Of a DNA stretch of 47,500 nt, positions 10,071 to 26,600 are shown piece after piece (the first letter of the stretch is position 1; every line of letters starts with the position of its first letter). The notes under the pieces were generated by a model. That model had not been told where the DNA came from. It was given only the letters and a program-made list of their open reading frames with translations, and did not search any database. A program made the position numbers and the translations under genes. The DNA comes from Symbiodinium natans (Eukaryota; Sar; Dinophyceae; Suessiales; Symbiodiniaceae), in NCBI GenBank assembly GCA_905221605.1, contig CAJNDS010002201.1, forward strand, positions 1 to 47,500, given 5' to 3'.

Positions 10071-12426
10071 TTCCCTCCCAGTTGCGGGATACGTCAAGTT
10101 CTTCACTTAACTGCGATTTTGACAGCAGGGGCGCGAAGTCCTGCGACACAGCTCGCACCAATGACGCTCTATGGTCCTTGGATACTTGTATAGGTAGGCG
10201 TACCTGCCAATAGAATACCTGTGCAATGACTATTGAAGCTGGTGTCCGCACTTCAAAGTTTTAAGTGTTGCATGCGTGTTCTGCATGTGCAAGCCAGCCG
10301 CAGTCTGAGTGCATTGATCTACCACGGCCTAGAAAATAGTAGGTTCATGGCGCAGCTGCCACAATCTATAGAGTCTTTTGCAGCATTCCCATCATCATTG
10401 AATACAACGACCTTCGCTGCCTTCACTTCAACATGTACTCTCCAAACTACTTGTAGTACGGCAAGCTTCGAGAGTATTTGACACGTGTGTGCGTGCATGC
10501 GTGTTGGAGCAGGTCAGGGCCAGCCACAACTGTCATTAAAAAAAGCGTGCCTCGAACTTGGAGCAGCAGGAAGTCCTGGGGCAGGGCGCGCTGACTATAA
10601 CATTACGAGATTATGGACATTTGGTATATTCGATAATGATAATATTAGATTCCGTGACCACGACCCATCCCATTTTGAGAAATGCTGAATACGTCCAGGC
10701 TGTAACGGCGCTGCTTGCGAGGGCCTTTTTTTGAACCGGCGGCAATTACGGAACTATAGAGGGTCTTGAGTGTAGGGTTTAGGAAGCAGGATTTCAGAAA
10801 AGAAAAACATGGCCAGAGATTCCTCACGCGCTTCCGCGAGCAACATTCCTGAGCCTTGACTTGCTTGTGATGTCTGGGCGGCTCGTGAGCCACCTTCCAT
10901 TGCTTCAAAATCCAACGTCCGGGTCGGCAACAGTGGCGCCAGCCTTTTGACTCCTACATGTGGGTACTGCACCTGCAAGGTGAAACTACCATGCTTGCTC
11001 AAAGGCAACAACTTGCAGCATAGGCCTATGATACAGACGTGGCGCAACCTTAGCGTTGCCCAGTCCAGTCACGCTTTGGTTTTTGGAATTTAACACACAG
11101 CCGCTGCTTCCAAGTTTGGGTGGCGAACCCGAGCAAAGCTGACAGGCCACCATACCTGAAGCATGTCTCAAGAACAGAAAGGACACCATGCACAAGAATG
11201 TTCATGATTGCTTCAGTTCCAGCCCACTGCTCGTTTGAAACGGAAGTGCGTCTTTTCAGAGGGCGAAGTGAAGCTCAGCCCGACGCGCATACATGCGAGT
11301 CGCATCCCACGAAATCATCTCACCTCACGAACAAATGCGAAGTGGACTTGCTTGCTTGCTTGCTTGCTTGCAGTGTGCTTAGTGGACTCTCTCTCTCTCT
11401 CGCTCTCTCCGCTCCAGCCCGCATGCGTTTGCAGTGGCTGTCGCTGCTTATGCTGACAGAGCTGCAAAAGAACCACCGTCCATTCACTACTCATTCCATT
11501 GTAGCCTTACAAGGAACGCGGCTACATGGGGAGGCAGTGACCAAACATATACGGCTATGTGTGCACATTGTGCACGTAAGGCAGATGCAGACCAGCCTTC
11601 TAGAACGCAAGCGTTGCATAAGAGACCACATGTAACTTTCCATCATAATTCAATCGTCGACAAAGTCCCAAAGCTTCATGGATTCCAGGAGAAAGGGCTT
11701 GCGAGCGTGTTTTTGTTGCGGATGCAGGCCCGTGTCTGTTGCTGCGAGGATGTTTTTTTTTGCTGCGAGTGTTGAGGGAGTGCTGCTTTTCTGGGAGTGG
11801 TTTCTCCCTTTCATTCCCACGAACACCACAAAGATTATCGCCGCAAACCATGAACAAACACAATCGGGTCTCGTGGTGCGCTCCGAATTTCGCTTTGGAA
11901 GCCTGATCGTGTGACATGCCCCCAGGTCTTGCCTCCCTTGCTGCTTCGCTTCGAAATGGGATCGTGTGGCCTCCCTTGGGCACTGGTTCGAGCAAAGTGC
12001 ATCTTCTTCATATTGGCTCTTGGGGATGCAGTCAACCAACAGAGTACCACCTGTCACAATCCGACTCGTGGATGGCGGAGACCCTTGTCTTGGCGTGTTT
12101 CCATCCCAAGCACCGTGCCCGGACTGACACGGCAGAGCTGCTGGTGGAGAAGCTGCATGTGCGGCATGAGCTCCTGAGGGTGTCCAAATGAAAAGAAAAG
12201 CAAAGCTTCGCCCCCCACACAGACGATCTTAACCGGTCCATGAAAGTGCTGAAGCTGAGATCTTTAGCTCGAGGCTCCGACAATCAGTATGCTGCCAACC
12301 TCTGGACGGCACAAGCAGCTATAGCAGCTACAGGCATCCGGCACTCAGCTGCATACTGTGCTTCTCCCCCAGGTGAGCATGCAGATGGCAAGGTCCACAG
12401 TCGAGACTGCGTTTTTTCGTGCATGG
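10071..12426. other. Long unassigned stretch downstream of the ankyrin-RRM gene
   Basis: No domain is recognised. Minus-strand stretches at 10840-10915 (reading SRAAQTSQASQGSGMLLAEA) and 12100-12280 look mildly coding and could be further exons of a minus-strand gene. Short (CTTG)6 and (TC)n tracts lie at 11347-11372 and 11387-11410. A GTGTAGGGTTTAGG word lies near 10770. Confidence 0.3.
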
Positions 12427-17661
<5,235 letters not shown>

Positions 17662-17709
17662 GGCACCCTACTTAGGCCCTACTTGAGTTTCATACAAGCA
17701 TATGGTAGC

Positions 17710-18111
17710 TTATGCCGCCATATGCAAGCCTTGAGGATCCGCGACGGCAACTCTCAATTGGAAACCTAACGTTCGGCTGAACTGCTCATACAAATCTCGC
17801 GTTGAAACGCGCTGTGCTGATGGCGATGCTTGTCGAAACTGCCTAGGAAGCTGCCGAGCCGCAGCACGTGCATGATGACTGCAACAACTGTCCAAGCGCC
17901 GTTGCTGTTCGCAAAGGTTGCGTGTTCCGTAAACGTGTTTGCACAAACTTTGTTGGCACCGGCTACAAAGCCAACTTATGGCTCTGACTGGCATGAAGGC
18001 GGCCCAGGCGAGTCCTGCTCCATGGGCACCTGCCGATGCCGTAGATGTGAGATTGCTCACGATGAGTGATCGGGGTGGACGTGCTTGCATGACGGCAACT
18101 GCTTCACTCAT
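17710..18111 (-). CDS. Possible small open frame upstream of the ankyrin gene
   Basis: A 133-codon frame from ATG at 18111 to a stop at 17710, just upstream of the proposed ankyrin start on the same strand. No domain is recognised and its Arg/Cys/Ser/Gln-rich composition is unremarkable. It could be a 5' exon of the ankyrin gene, a separate small gene, or chance. Confidence 0.2.
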   Translation of the reverse strand: MSEAVAVMQARPPRSLIVSNLTSTASAGAHGAGLAWAAFMPVRAISWLCSRCQQSLCKHVYGTRNLCEQQRRLDSCCSHHARAAARQLPRQFRQASPSAQRVSTRDLYEQFSRTLGFQLRVAVADPQGLHMAA

Positions 18112-18299
18112 GCGAGTGCTCCAAGACGTTCGAGCATGCTCGCTGCAAGACTTCGTTCCACTAACCGCGAAAAGACCCTTGAAAGTAGTGTGTCACCCTG
18201 TCACTCATGATCCACCTTTAGGAGCTAGAAGTGTTACCATTATAATTGAGGGTTTCCTGGTAAGCCTTTTGGTACGGTCTCCAAGCCTGTCAAGATAAG

Positions 18300-18354
18300 C
18301 CCATTAAAATAGTAAATTGTAAGTTAACGCACGAATTTACTACTTTTAATAGGG
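18300..18354. repeat. AT-rich inverted repeat
   Basis: The arms CCCATTAAAATAGTAAATT (18300-18318) and its near-complement at 18334-18354 are separated by 15 bp. A shared word AAGCCTGTC(C)AAGAT occurs just left of it (18284) and again at 18432. Confidence 0.6.
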
Positions 18355-19298
18355 CGTGCACCAAGATCCAGATTATGGGCTCGTGAAGATAGAATGCTTC
18401 TTTCCTAATGATAGACCGTGGGCTAACCGCAAGCCTGTCCAAGATTCATGCGTTTCCAGCCCAATAATCTGTTAACAAGGGAGTGAAGTGCATGAGAGAA
18501 CGCATTATAATTCGCTTGTAAACTTGTGCACGAAGTGAATTAAATAAATGCGAGCGCGCAATGCTGTCAGTCCATTTCTGCTAATGGTGTGCGGAATGCC
18601 TATGAGGATTCTTGCCGAGGATGCCAACTGCCACTGCCGTTCCACATTAGACCTTCGCGTCTGGCAATCCAAATCGCTTGCCCGTTGGAAGGCCATGACG
18701 ACAGCAATGGCGGAACTTTGGGGCTCCGACTTCAGCTCCTGTAGGCACAGCTTGCATTCATTCACAGGGTGCGCATGTAGCTCACATAAGCACAAAAAGC
18801 TCAGCATCCGAATCGACAATCACAAGGCCTCGTCTGCGAAGTCTGCCCAAACAGCCTTTGCACCTGAGGCATGCAGGACAAACCCAAACTGCTGCTAGAT
18901 GCCTCTTGCCAGATAAGCCCGTCAACCCCACTGCATGTGTCGTATGAGGACCCAGCGATTGCGAAGGGGGCCTGAGCGAAGCCTTGACACTCAAACGTGG
19001 AAAACACTTCCGTGCTGCAGGTTCACATACTGTTTATGGAGAGTGAGCTCGTCAAGGAGTCTAGTTCTCTTACTACAAGCCTAAAGTATTTCCTGCCGTG
19101 GACCGAGGCAGCAACAACAGGATGACCTGCTTGCCGTTCAGAAGTGCGCGTCTAGCCTGAAGCTTGCGCTTTAGAATCGCCCCATGGGGCCACATTCTTT
19201 AAAAAGAGGGAAGCCCCAATGGGGACTACAAGCCTGTTTGTGGGTGGAGCAACATGAAAGTCACAGAGGTGCCCGAAGTGGAGGATAGTGGAGGAAGC
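18355..19298. other. Unassigned stretch
   Basis: No recognisable gene. A minus-strand frame at 18505-18819 (104 codons from ATG) and a plus-strand frame at 18548-18898 overlap; neither has a motif. Confidence 0.25.
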
Positions 19299-19886
19299 TT
19301 ACTGGGCATGGATCCACCCCGTGAGGCAGGTTGCAACTTGCCAAGTGCTGATACCCCCACGGAAGCTCATCCCGGAAGGGCCGGAAGAACCAAAAAATTC
19401 CCAGACTACAATGCCAGCGAACAACAAACCAACAATACACCAAAAACAGAACAGACCATTGCCCAAACTAGAAAAAAGATGCCCGTGTATTCTGAACGAC
19501 AGGCATTCGTTGATTCTCCCAGCCGCATGAATCTGAATCCTGCAAAACGAGGGCCCTGCAGGCGAGCGACGCTCGATCAGCAGTGTCTGCCATTTTGTGC
19601 CCTGCGACCAGGCAAGCCCCACATATCGAACGCATGATGACTTTCGTGCTTGGGCCCCAATGAAGGCACTTGGCAGCACAAAGTGAATGCCTTCAACGAT
19701 TTCATACCCTTGTTGATCCTTTCTGGATCCTTCACATTCCATTCGCAACCACTTTCTTCGTCCCTTCTTACTCCCTGAAGTGTGTACGATTCTCCTGAGT
19801 GGCCTGTCCCAAAGACGGCGAAGGGCCGGAGCAAAGCCAATCATGTCATCAAAATCGAGTGTCGGCCCTTTCCCCAAATGCAGCAT
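19299..19886 (-). CDS. Hypothetical protein with one membrane helix
   Basis: A 195-codon frame from ATG at 19886. This is longer than most chance frames here and lies on the strand used by the recognisable genes. The N-terminal two thirds are polar and basic; a hydrophobic helix near residues 143-164 (LFCFWCIVGLLFAGIVVWEF) is followed by a short tail. No family recognised. An unrelated frame is open on the opposite strand (19254-19637), which lowers confidence. Confidence 0.3.
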   Translation of the reverse strand: MLHLGKGPTLDFDDMIGFAPALRRLWDRPLRRIVHTSGSKKGRRKWLRMECEGSRKDQQGYEIVEGIHFVLPSAFIGAQARKSSCVRYVGLAWSQGTKWQTLLIERRSPAGPSFCRIQIHAAGRINECLSFRIHGHLFSSLGNGLFCFWCIVGLLFAGIVVWEFFGSSGPSGMSFRGGISTWQVATCLTGWIHAQ

Positions 19887-21628
19887 GTGCTCCTGGCTTG
19901 ACCTTGCCTCCGCGCTAGTCGAAGACCTCTGCAGCGAAACTCCGACGTGCCATGTGCTGAAGTGCTCTCAGACCTAGCTGGTCAAGGTTTGACTACCTTT
20001 TTTTTGAAGAAGGGCGCTTGTCCTCCTTCTCCGTTTAGTGGGGGCACAAGAAGGTGTTTGGGATAGTTTGGAGACCAGGAAACGGTATGATGGAAAACGT
20101 TCGGTCACGGCCTTCGTGAAGAAGGACTTCGACTGACAACGGTTTGGCTGGCCCCCGGCCATCTGTCTGCTAGGAGCTTATGGCAACAGCGCAAAATAAA
20201 CCGAAACAACTCAGATTCTGCCTGCGTGCACCAAGCGATACAAGACCAACTCTGATGTACGATCTCCCCAGCCTTGGGTCGTGTCGCGGCGCAGTCGATC
20301 TCACTGTGCTTGAAAAGCCCGCCGCCCTTTGCACAAAATTGCACAATGCGTAAGGCGCAAAACAAGTCACGGGTGGGTGGGCATTCCTGGCAGTACCTTA
20401 ATTGGGCTGGAGTGCATCAAATAGTCGAGAGATTCTGTGAACTCGGCTTTGCCAGAAGGTTGGCTTGACCTCTAGTAGCCTTAGGCAAGGGCCCTGCGCT
20501 TCAAAGGTCTGTTGGCACTTGCAAGCCATACAGCAGTAACAGGTCAGAGGAACGAATGATTGCACGGGCCATAGCTTTGTCTTGCTTGGGTGCTACTAAC
20601 AGAGCTCACGGGTCGCCTCCCATGGAATCTTCTCGCCGTTCAATGCTTGGTTGTAAATTCTTAGAACTCTCCAAACTTCACAGAAAAAGTGGAGCACATG
20701 GCATTGGGTCAATGCCATGCACTCCACTTGTACTACGCTGCTGCATTACAAATCGGAAACATGTTGCGCATTTACTAGTGAAACGGGGAGCATGAAACGA
20801 CTGATCTAGTTGACCTGCAAGACCCCACGGTCATGAGCAACAGGTACGAGTCTCAGCTGATGCCCCCGAGCGAAAGCTAACAACTGCTTTGTGCTTCAGT
20901 GAGCGAACCGAGAGCAAACTTAAGGCAACAAAGACTTCTATGCACTAGGACACTTTGTTGCCACCTTGAGAGCATGTTTAAAGTTCACGCAACGCCGGAC
21001 CTCTGAACGAGTCACATACAGAGTCTGCGCCACTCCACTGACACCGAGGTGAAGGCACACGATCGACTGCAAGGCGTGCAGTCGCAGTGCCTTGCGATGC
21101 ACCACTGTCAATTGCTGGCGGGGTTACATATTGCGACATGTTTGGTTGCAAATGCCCATACCGAGGCCACAAAGGCAATGGCTCAAGCCGCCCTTGTCTC
21201 TGCCTTAGAGACGGATTGATAGATGTGTTTCGGAAGCCATGCCAAATAGTGATTGTGCCCACCCAGCCGCTCATTTCCAAAGTTTTCTCAGGTGTCCGCC
21301 AAAAAGGGTCACACCTTCGTAGCCCCAGTACCTTGAAGCTAAACCAAGCTTGCAATGAGTCTACAAACTTCGACGCCAAACACACACCTTACAAAGGAAG
21401 GAAATGACCTCAGGTCTCGCCAAGGTTCCGACGTATGACGGAAGCAACGTTGGGTAGGTTGGCCTTGCGAGGCTCATGGTTCAGAGTTGAGAAATGGTTT
21501 GTCTGAGAGAAGTAATGCTTTTCGACATCAACCACAAAGAGCACCAACCAACAAAGCCTCGGGGCAATCCTTGCTGCTTTGCAGTTGAAATATGGTGGCT
21601 GCTCCGCGTTCAAAGCACACTAGCCACG
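19887..21628. other. Unassigned stretch left of the large satellite
   Basis: No recognisable gene. Overlapping open frames on both strands at 20978-21407 lack motifs. A strong inverted repeat lies at 20688-20728. Confidence 0.3.
20688..20728. repeat. Short hairpin-forming inverted repeat
   Basis: The arms AGTGGAGCACATGGCATT (20688-20705) and AATGCCATGCACTCCACT (20711-20728) pair over 18 bp with two adjacent mismatches, around a 5-nt loop GGGTC. Confidence 0.8.
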
Positions 21629-23399
21629 CCACCAAGCGAGCATCATGAGCATCAGCTGCTCAGGGTTTGCCCGAGCACGGGCCACCAAGCGAGCATCATG
21701 AGTCATGAGCATCAGCTGCTCAGGGTTTGCCCGAGCACGGGCCACCAAGCGAGCATCATGAGCATCAGCTGCTCAGGGTTTGCCCGAGCACGGGCCACCA
21801 AGCGAGCATCATGAGCATCAGCTGCTCAGGGTTTGCCCGAGCACGGGCCACCAAGCGAGCATCATGAGCATCAGCTGCTCAGGGTTTGCCCGAGCACGGG
21901 CCACCAAGCGAGCATCATGAGCATCAGCTGCTCAGGGTTTGCAAGCGAGCATCATGAGCATCAGCTGCTCAGGGTTTGCCCGAGCACGGGCCACCAAGCG
22001 AGCATCATGAGCATCAGCTGCTCAGGGTTTGCCCGGCACGGGCCACCAAGCGAGCATCATGAGCATCAGCTGCTCAGGGTTTGCCCGAGCACGGGCCACC
22101 AAGCGAGCATCATGAGCATCAGCTGCTCAGGGTTTGCCCGAGCATGGGCCACCAAGCGAGCATCATGAGCATCAGCTGCTCAGGGTTTGCCCGAGCACGG
22201 GCCACCAAGCGAGCATCATGAGTCATGAGCATCAGCTGCTCAGGGTTTGCCCGAGCACGGGCCACCAAGCGAGCATCATGAGCATCAGCTGCTCAGGGCA
22301 TGTCCGAGCACGGGCCACCAAGCGATCATCATGAGCATCAGCTGCTCAGGGTTTGCCCGCGCACGGGCCACCAAGCGAGCATCATGAGCATCAGCTGCTC
22401 AGGGTTTGCCCGAGCACGGGCCACCAAGCGAGCATCATGAGCATCAGCTGCTCAGGGTTTGCCCGCGCCCGGGCCACCAAGCGAGCATCATGAGCATCAG
22501 CTGCTCAGGGTTTGCCCGAGGGCGGGCCACCAAGCGAGCATCATGAGCATCAGCTGCTCAGGGTGTGCCCGAGCACGGGCCACCGAGCGTCATGAGTATC
22601 CCGAGCACACCGAGCGAGCATCATGAATCACCTGCTCAGGGTTTGCCCGAGCACGGGCCACCAAGCGAGCATCATGAGCATCAGCTGCTCAGGGTTTGCC
22701 CGAGCACGGGCCACCAAGCGAGCATCATGAGCATCAGCTGCTCAGGGTTTGCCTGAGCAGGGGCCACCAAGCGAGCATCATGAGCATCAGCTGCTCAGGG
22801 TTTGCCCGAGCACGGGCCACCAAGCGAGCATCTGGAGCATCAGCTGCTCAGGGTTTGCCCGAGCACGGGCCACCAAGCGAGCATCATGAGTCATGAGCAT
22901 CAGCTGCTCAGGGTTTGCCCGAGCACGGGCCACCAAGCGAGCATCATGAGCATCAGCTGCTCAGGGTTTGCCCGAGCACGGGCCACCAAGCGAGCGTCAT
23001 GAGTCATGAGCATCAGCTGCCCAGGGTTTGCCCGAGCACGGGCCACCAAGCGAGCATCATGAGCATCAGCTGCTCAGGGTTTGCCCGAGCACGGGCCACC
23101 AAGCGAGCATCATGAGCATCAGCTGCTCAGGGTTTGCCCGGCACGGGCCACCAAGCGAGCATCATGAGCATCAGCTGCTCAGGTTTTGCCCGAGCACGGG
23201 CCACCAAGCGAGCATCATGAGAATCAGCTGCTCAGGGTTTGCCCGAGCATGGGCCACCAAGCGAGCATCATGAGCATCAGCTGCTCAGGGTTTGCCCGAG
23301 CACGGGCCACCAAGCCAGCATCATGAGTCATGAGCATCAGCTGCTCAGGGTTTGCCCGAGCACGGGCCACCAAGCGAGCATCATGAGCATCAGCTGCTC

Positions 23400-23690
23400 A
23401 GCAGCAGGTTTTCTCTCGAGCACCGGGCCACACCTAACTCGAGCAAATCCATGAGCATTCAGCTCCTAATCGCTCTCGTAATCTGCCTCAAGCATCAGGA
23501 GAATCAGCTGCTCACTTTTTGGTTTGTCGCCCAGTCACGGGCCACCGAAGCGCAGCAGTCATGAGCACAGCCTGCTCAGGGTGAGGCAAGCGAGCAGCAT
23601 GAGCATCATCTGCTCAGTGGTCTTGCCCGAGCCGGTCCACCAGCGAGCATCTGCTTCCGTCCTGTGTCTGAGCAGTTTTTCAGCTGCTCA
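23400..23690 (+). repeat. Degenerate patch inside the 53-bp array
   Basis: Units here are strongly diverged (insertions, TCTCTCGAGCACC, CAGCTCCTAATCGCTCTCG) yet still recognisable by GAGCA, CAGCTGCTC and GGGCCACC words. Homogeneous units flank both sides. Confidence 0.8.
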
Positions 23691-26600
23691 GGGTTTGCCC
23701 GGCACGGGCCACCAAGCGAGCATCATGAGCATCAGCTGCTCAGGGTTTGCCCGAGCACGGGCCACCAAGCGAGCATCATGAGCATCAGCTGCTCAGGGTT
23801 TGCCCGAGCATGGGCCACCAAGCGAGCATCATGAGCATCAGCTGCTCAGGGTTTGCCCGAGCACGGGCCACCAAGCGAGCATCATGAGTCATGAGCATCA
23901 GCTGCTCAGGGTTTGCCCGAGCACGGGCCACCAAGCGAGCATCATGAGCATCAGCTGCTCAGGGTTTGCCCGAGCACGGGCCACCAAGCGAGCATCATGA
24001 GTCATGAGCATCAGCTGCCCAGGGTTTGCCCGAGCACGGGCCACCAAGCGAGCATCATGAGCATCAGCTGCTCAGGGTTTGCCCGAGCACGGGCCACCAA
24101 GCGAGCATCATGAGCATCAGCTGCTCAGGGTTTACCCGAGCACGGGCCACCAAGCGAGCATCATGAGCATCAGCTGCTCAGGGTTTGCCCGAGCACGGGC
24201 CACCAAGCGAGCATCATGAGCATCAGCTGCTCAGGGTTTGCCCGAGCACGGGCCGCCAAGCGAGCATCATGAGCATCAGCTGCTCAGGCAAGCGAGCATC
24301 ATGAGTATCAGCTGCTCAGGGTTTGCCCGAGCACGGGCCACCAAGCGAGCATCATGAGCATCAGCTGCTCAGGGTTTGCCCGGCACGGGCCACCAAGCGA
24401 GCATCATGAGCATCAGCTGCTCAGGGTTTGCCCGAGCACGGGCCACCAAGCGAGCATCATGAGCATCAGCTGCTCAGGGTTTGCCCGAGCACGGGCCACC
24501 AAGCGAGCATCATGAGCATCAGCTGCTCAGGGTTTGCTCGAGCACGGGCCACCAATCGAGCATCATGAGTCAGGAGCATCAGCTGCTCAGGGTGTGCCCG
24601 AGCACAGGCCACCAAGCGAGCATCATGAGCATCAGCTGCTCAGGGTTTGCCCGAGCATTGCTCGGCCACCAAGCGAGCATCATGAGCATCAGCTGCTCAG
24701 GGTTTGCCCGAGCACGGGCCACCAAGCGAGCATCATGAGCATCAGCTGCTCAGGGTTTGCCCGAGCACGGGCCACTAAGCGAGCATCATGAGCATCAGCT
24801 GCTGGGGGTTTGCCCGAGCACGGGCCACCAAGCGAGCATCATGAGCATCAGCTGCTTAGGGTTTGCCCGAGCACGGGCCACCAAGCGAGCACCATGAGCA
24901 TCAGCTGCTCAGGGTTTGCCCGAGCACGGGCCACCAAGCGAGCATCATGAGCATCAGCCCGAGCACGGGCCACCAAGCAAGCATCATGAGCATCAGCTGC
25001 TCAGTGTTTGCACGAGCACGGGCCACCAAGCGAGCATCATGAGCATCAGCTGCTCAGGGTTTGCCCGAGCACGGGGGTTTGCCCGAGCATCACAAGCATC
25101 ATGAGCATCAGCTGCTCAGGGCTTGCCCGAGCACGGGGGTTTGCCCGAGCATCACGAGCATCAGCTGCTCAGGTTTTGCCCGAGCATGGGCCACCAAGCG
25201 AGCATCATGAGCATCAGCTGCTCAGGGTATGTCCGAGCACGGGCCACCAAGCGATCATCATGAGCATCAGCTGCTCAGGGTTTGCCCGCGCACGGGCCAC
25301 CAAGCGAGCATCATGAGCATCAGCTGCTCAGGGTTTGCCCGAGCACGGGCCACCAAGCGAGCATCATGAGCATCAGCTGCTCAGGGTTTGCCCGCGCCCG
25401 GGCCACCAAGCGAGCATCATGAGCATCAGCTGCTCAGGGTTTGCCCGAGCGCGGGCCACCAAGCGAGCATCATGAGCATCAGCTGCTCAGGGTGTGCCCG
25501 AGCACGGGCCACCGAGCGTCATGAGTATCCCGAGCACACCGAGCGAGCATCATGAATCACCTGCTCAGGGTTTGCCCGAGCACGGGCCACCAAGCGAGCA
25601 TCATGAGCATCAGCTGCTCAGGGTTTGCCCGAGCACGGGCCACCAAGCGAGGCATCATGAGCATCAGCTGCTCAGGCAAGCGAGCATCATGAGTATCAGC
25701 TGCTCAGGGTTTGCCCGAGCACGGGCCACCAAGCGAGCATCATGAGCATCAGCTGCTCAGGGTTTGCCCGAGCACGGGCCACCAAGCGAGCATCTGGAGC
25801 ATCAGCTGCTCAGGGTTTGCCCGAGCACGGGCCACCAAGCGAGCATCATGAGCATCAGCTGCTCAGGGTTTGCCCGAGCATGGGCCACCAAGCGAGCATC
25901 ATGAGCATCAGCTGCTCAGGGTTTGCCCGAGCACGGGCCACCAAGCGAGCATCATGAGCATCAGCTGCTCAGGGTTTGCCCGAGCACGGGCCACCAAGCG
26001 AGCATCATGAGCATCAGCTGCTCAGGGTTTGCACGAGCACGGGCCACCAAGCGAGCATCATGAGCATCAGCTGCTCAGTGTTTGCACGAGCACGGGCCAC
26101 CAAGCGAGCATCATGAGCATCAGCTGCTCAGGGTTTGCCCGAGCACGGGGGTTTGCCCGAGCATCACGAGCATCAGCTGCTCAGGTTTTGCCCGAGCACG
26201 GGCCACCAAGCGAGCATCATGAGCATCAGCTGCTCAGGGCATGTCCGAGCACGGGCCACCAAGCGATCATCATGAGCATCAGCTGCTCAGGGTTTGCCCG
26301 CGCACGGGCCACCAAGCGAGCATCATGAGCATCAGCTGCTCAGGGTTTGCCCGAGCACGGGCCACCAAGCGAGCATCATGAGCATCAGCTGCTCAGGGTT
26401 TGCCCGCGCCCGGGCCACCAAGCGAGCATCATGAGCATCAGCTGCTCAGGGTTTGCCCGAGGGCGGGCCACCAAGCGAGCATCATGAGCATCAGCTGCTC
26501 AGGGTGTGCCCGAGCACGGGCCACCGAGCGTCATGAGTATCCCGAGCACACCGAGCGAGCATCATGAATCACCTGCTCAGGGTTTGCCCGAGCACGGGCC

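Noticed and set aside
9455-10251. Cys/Val-rich and Thr/Gln/His-rich proteins
   Set aside because: They read straight through the GTGTGTCT octamer array, with unrelated flanks in each frame.
19254-19637. Plus-strand 127-codon frame
   Set aside because: It overlaps a longer minus-strand frame, has no motif, and the recognisable genes use the minus strand.
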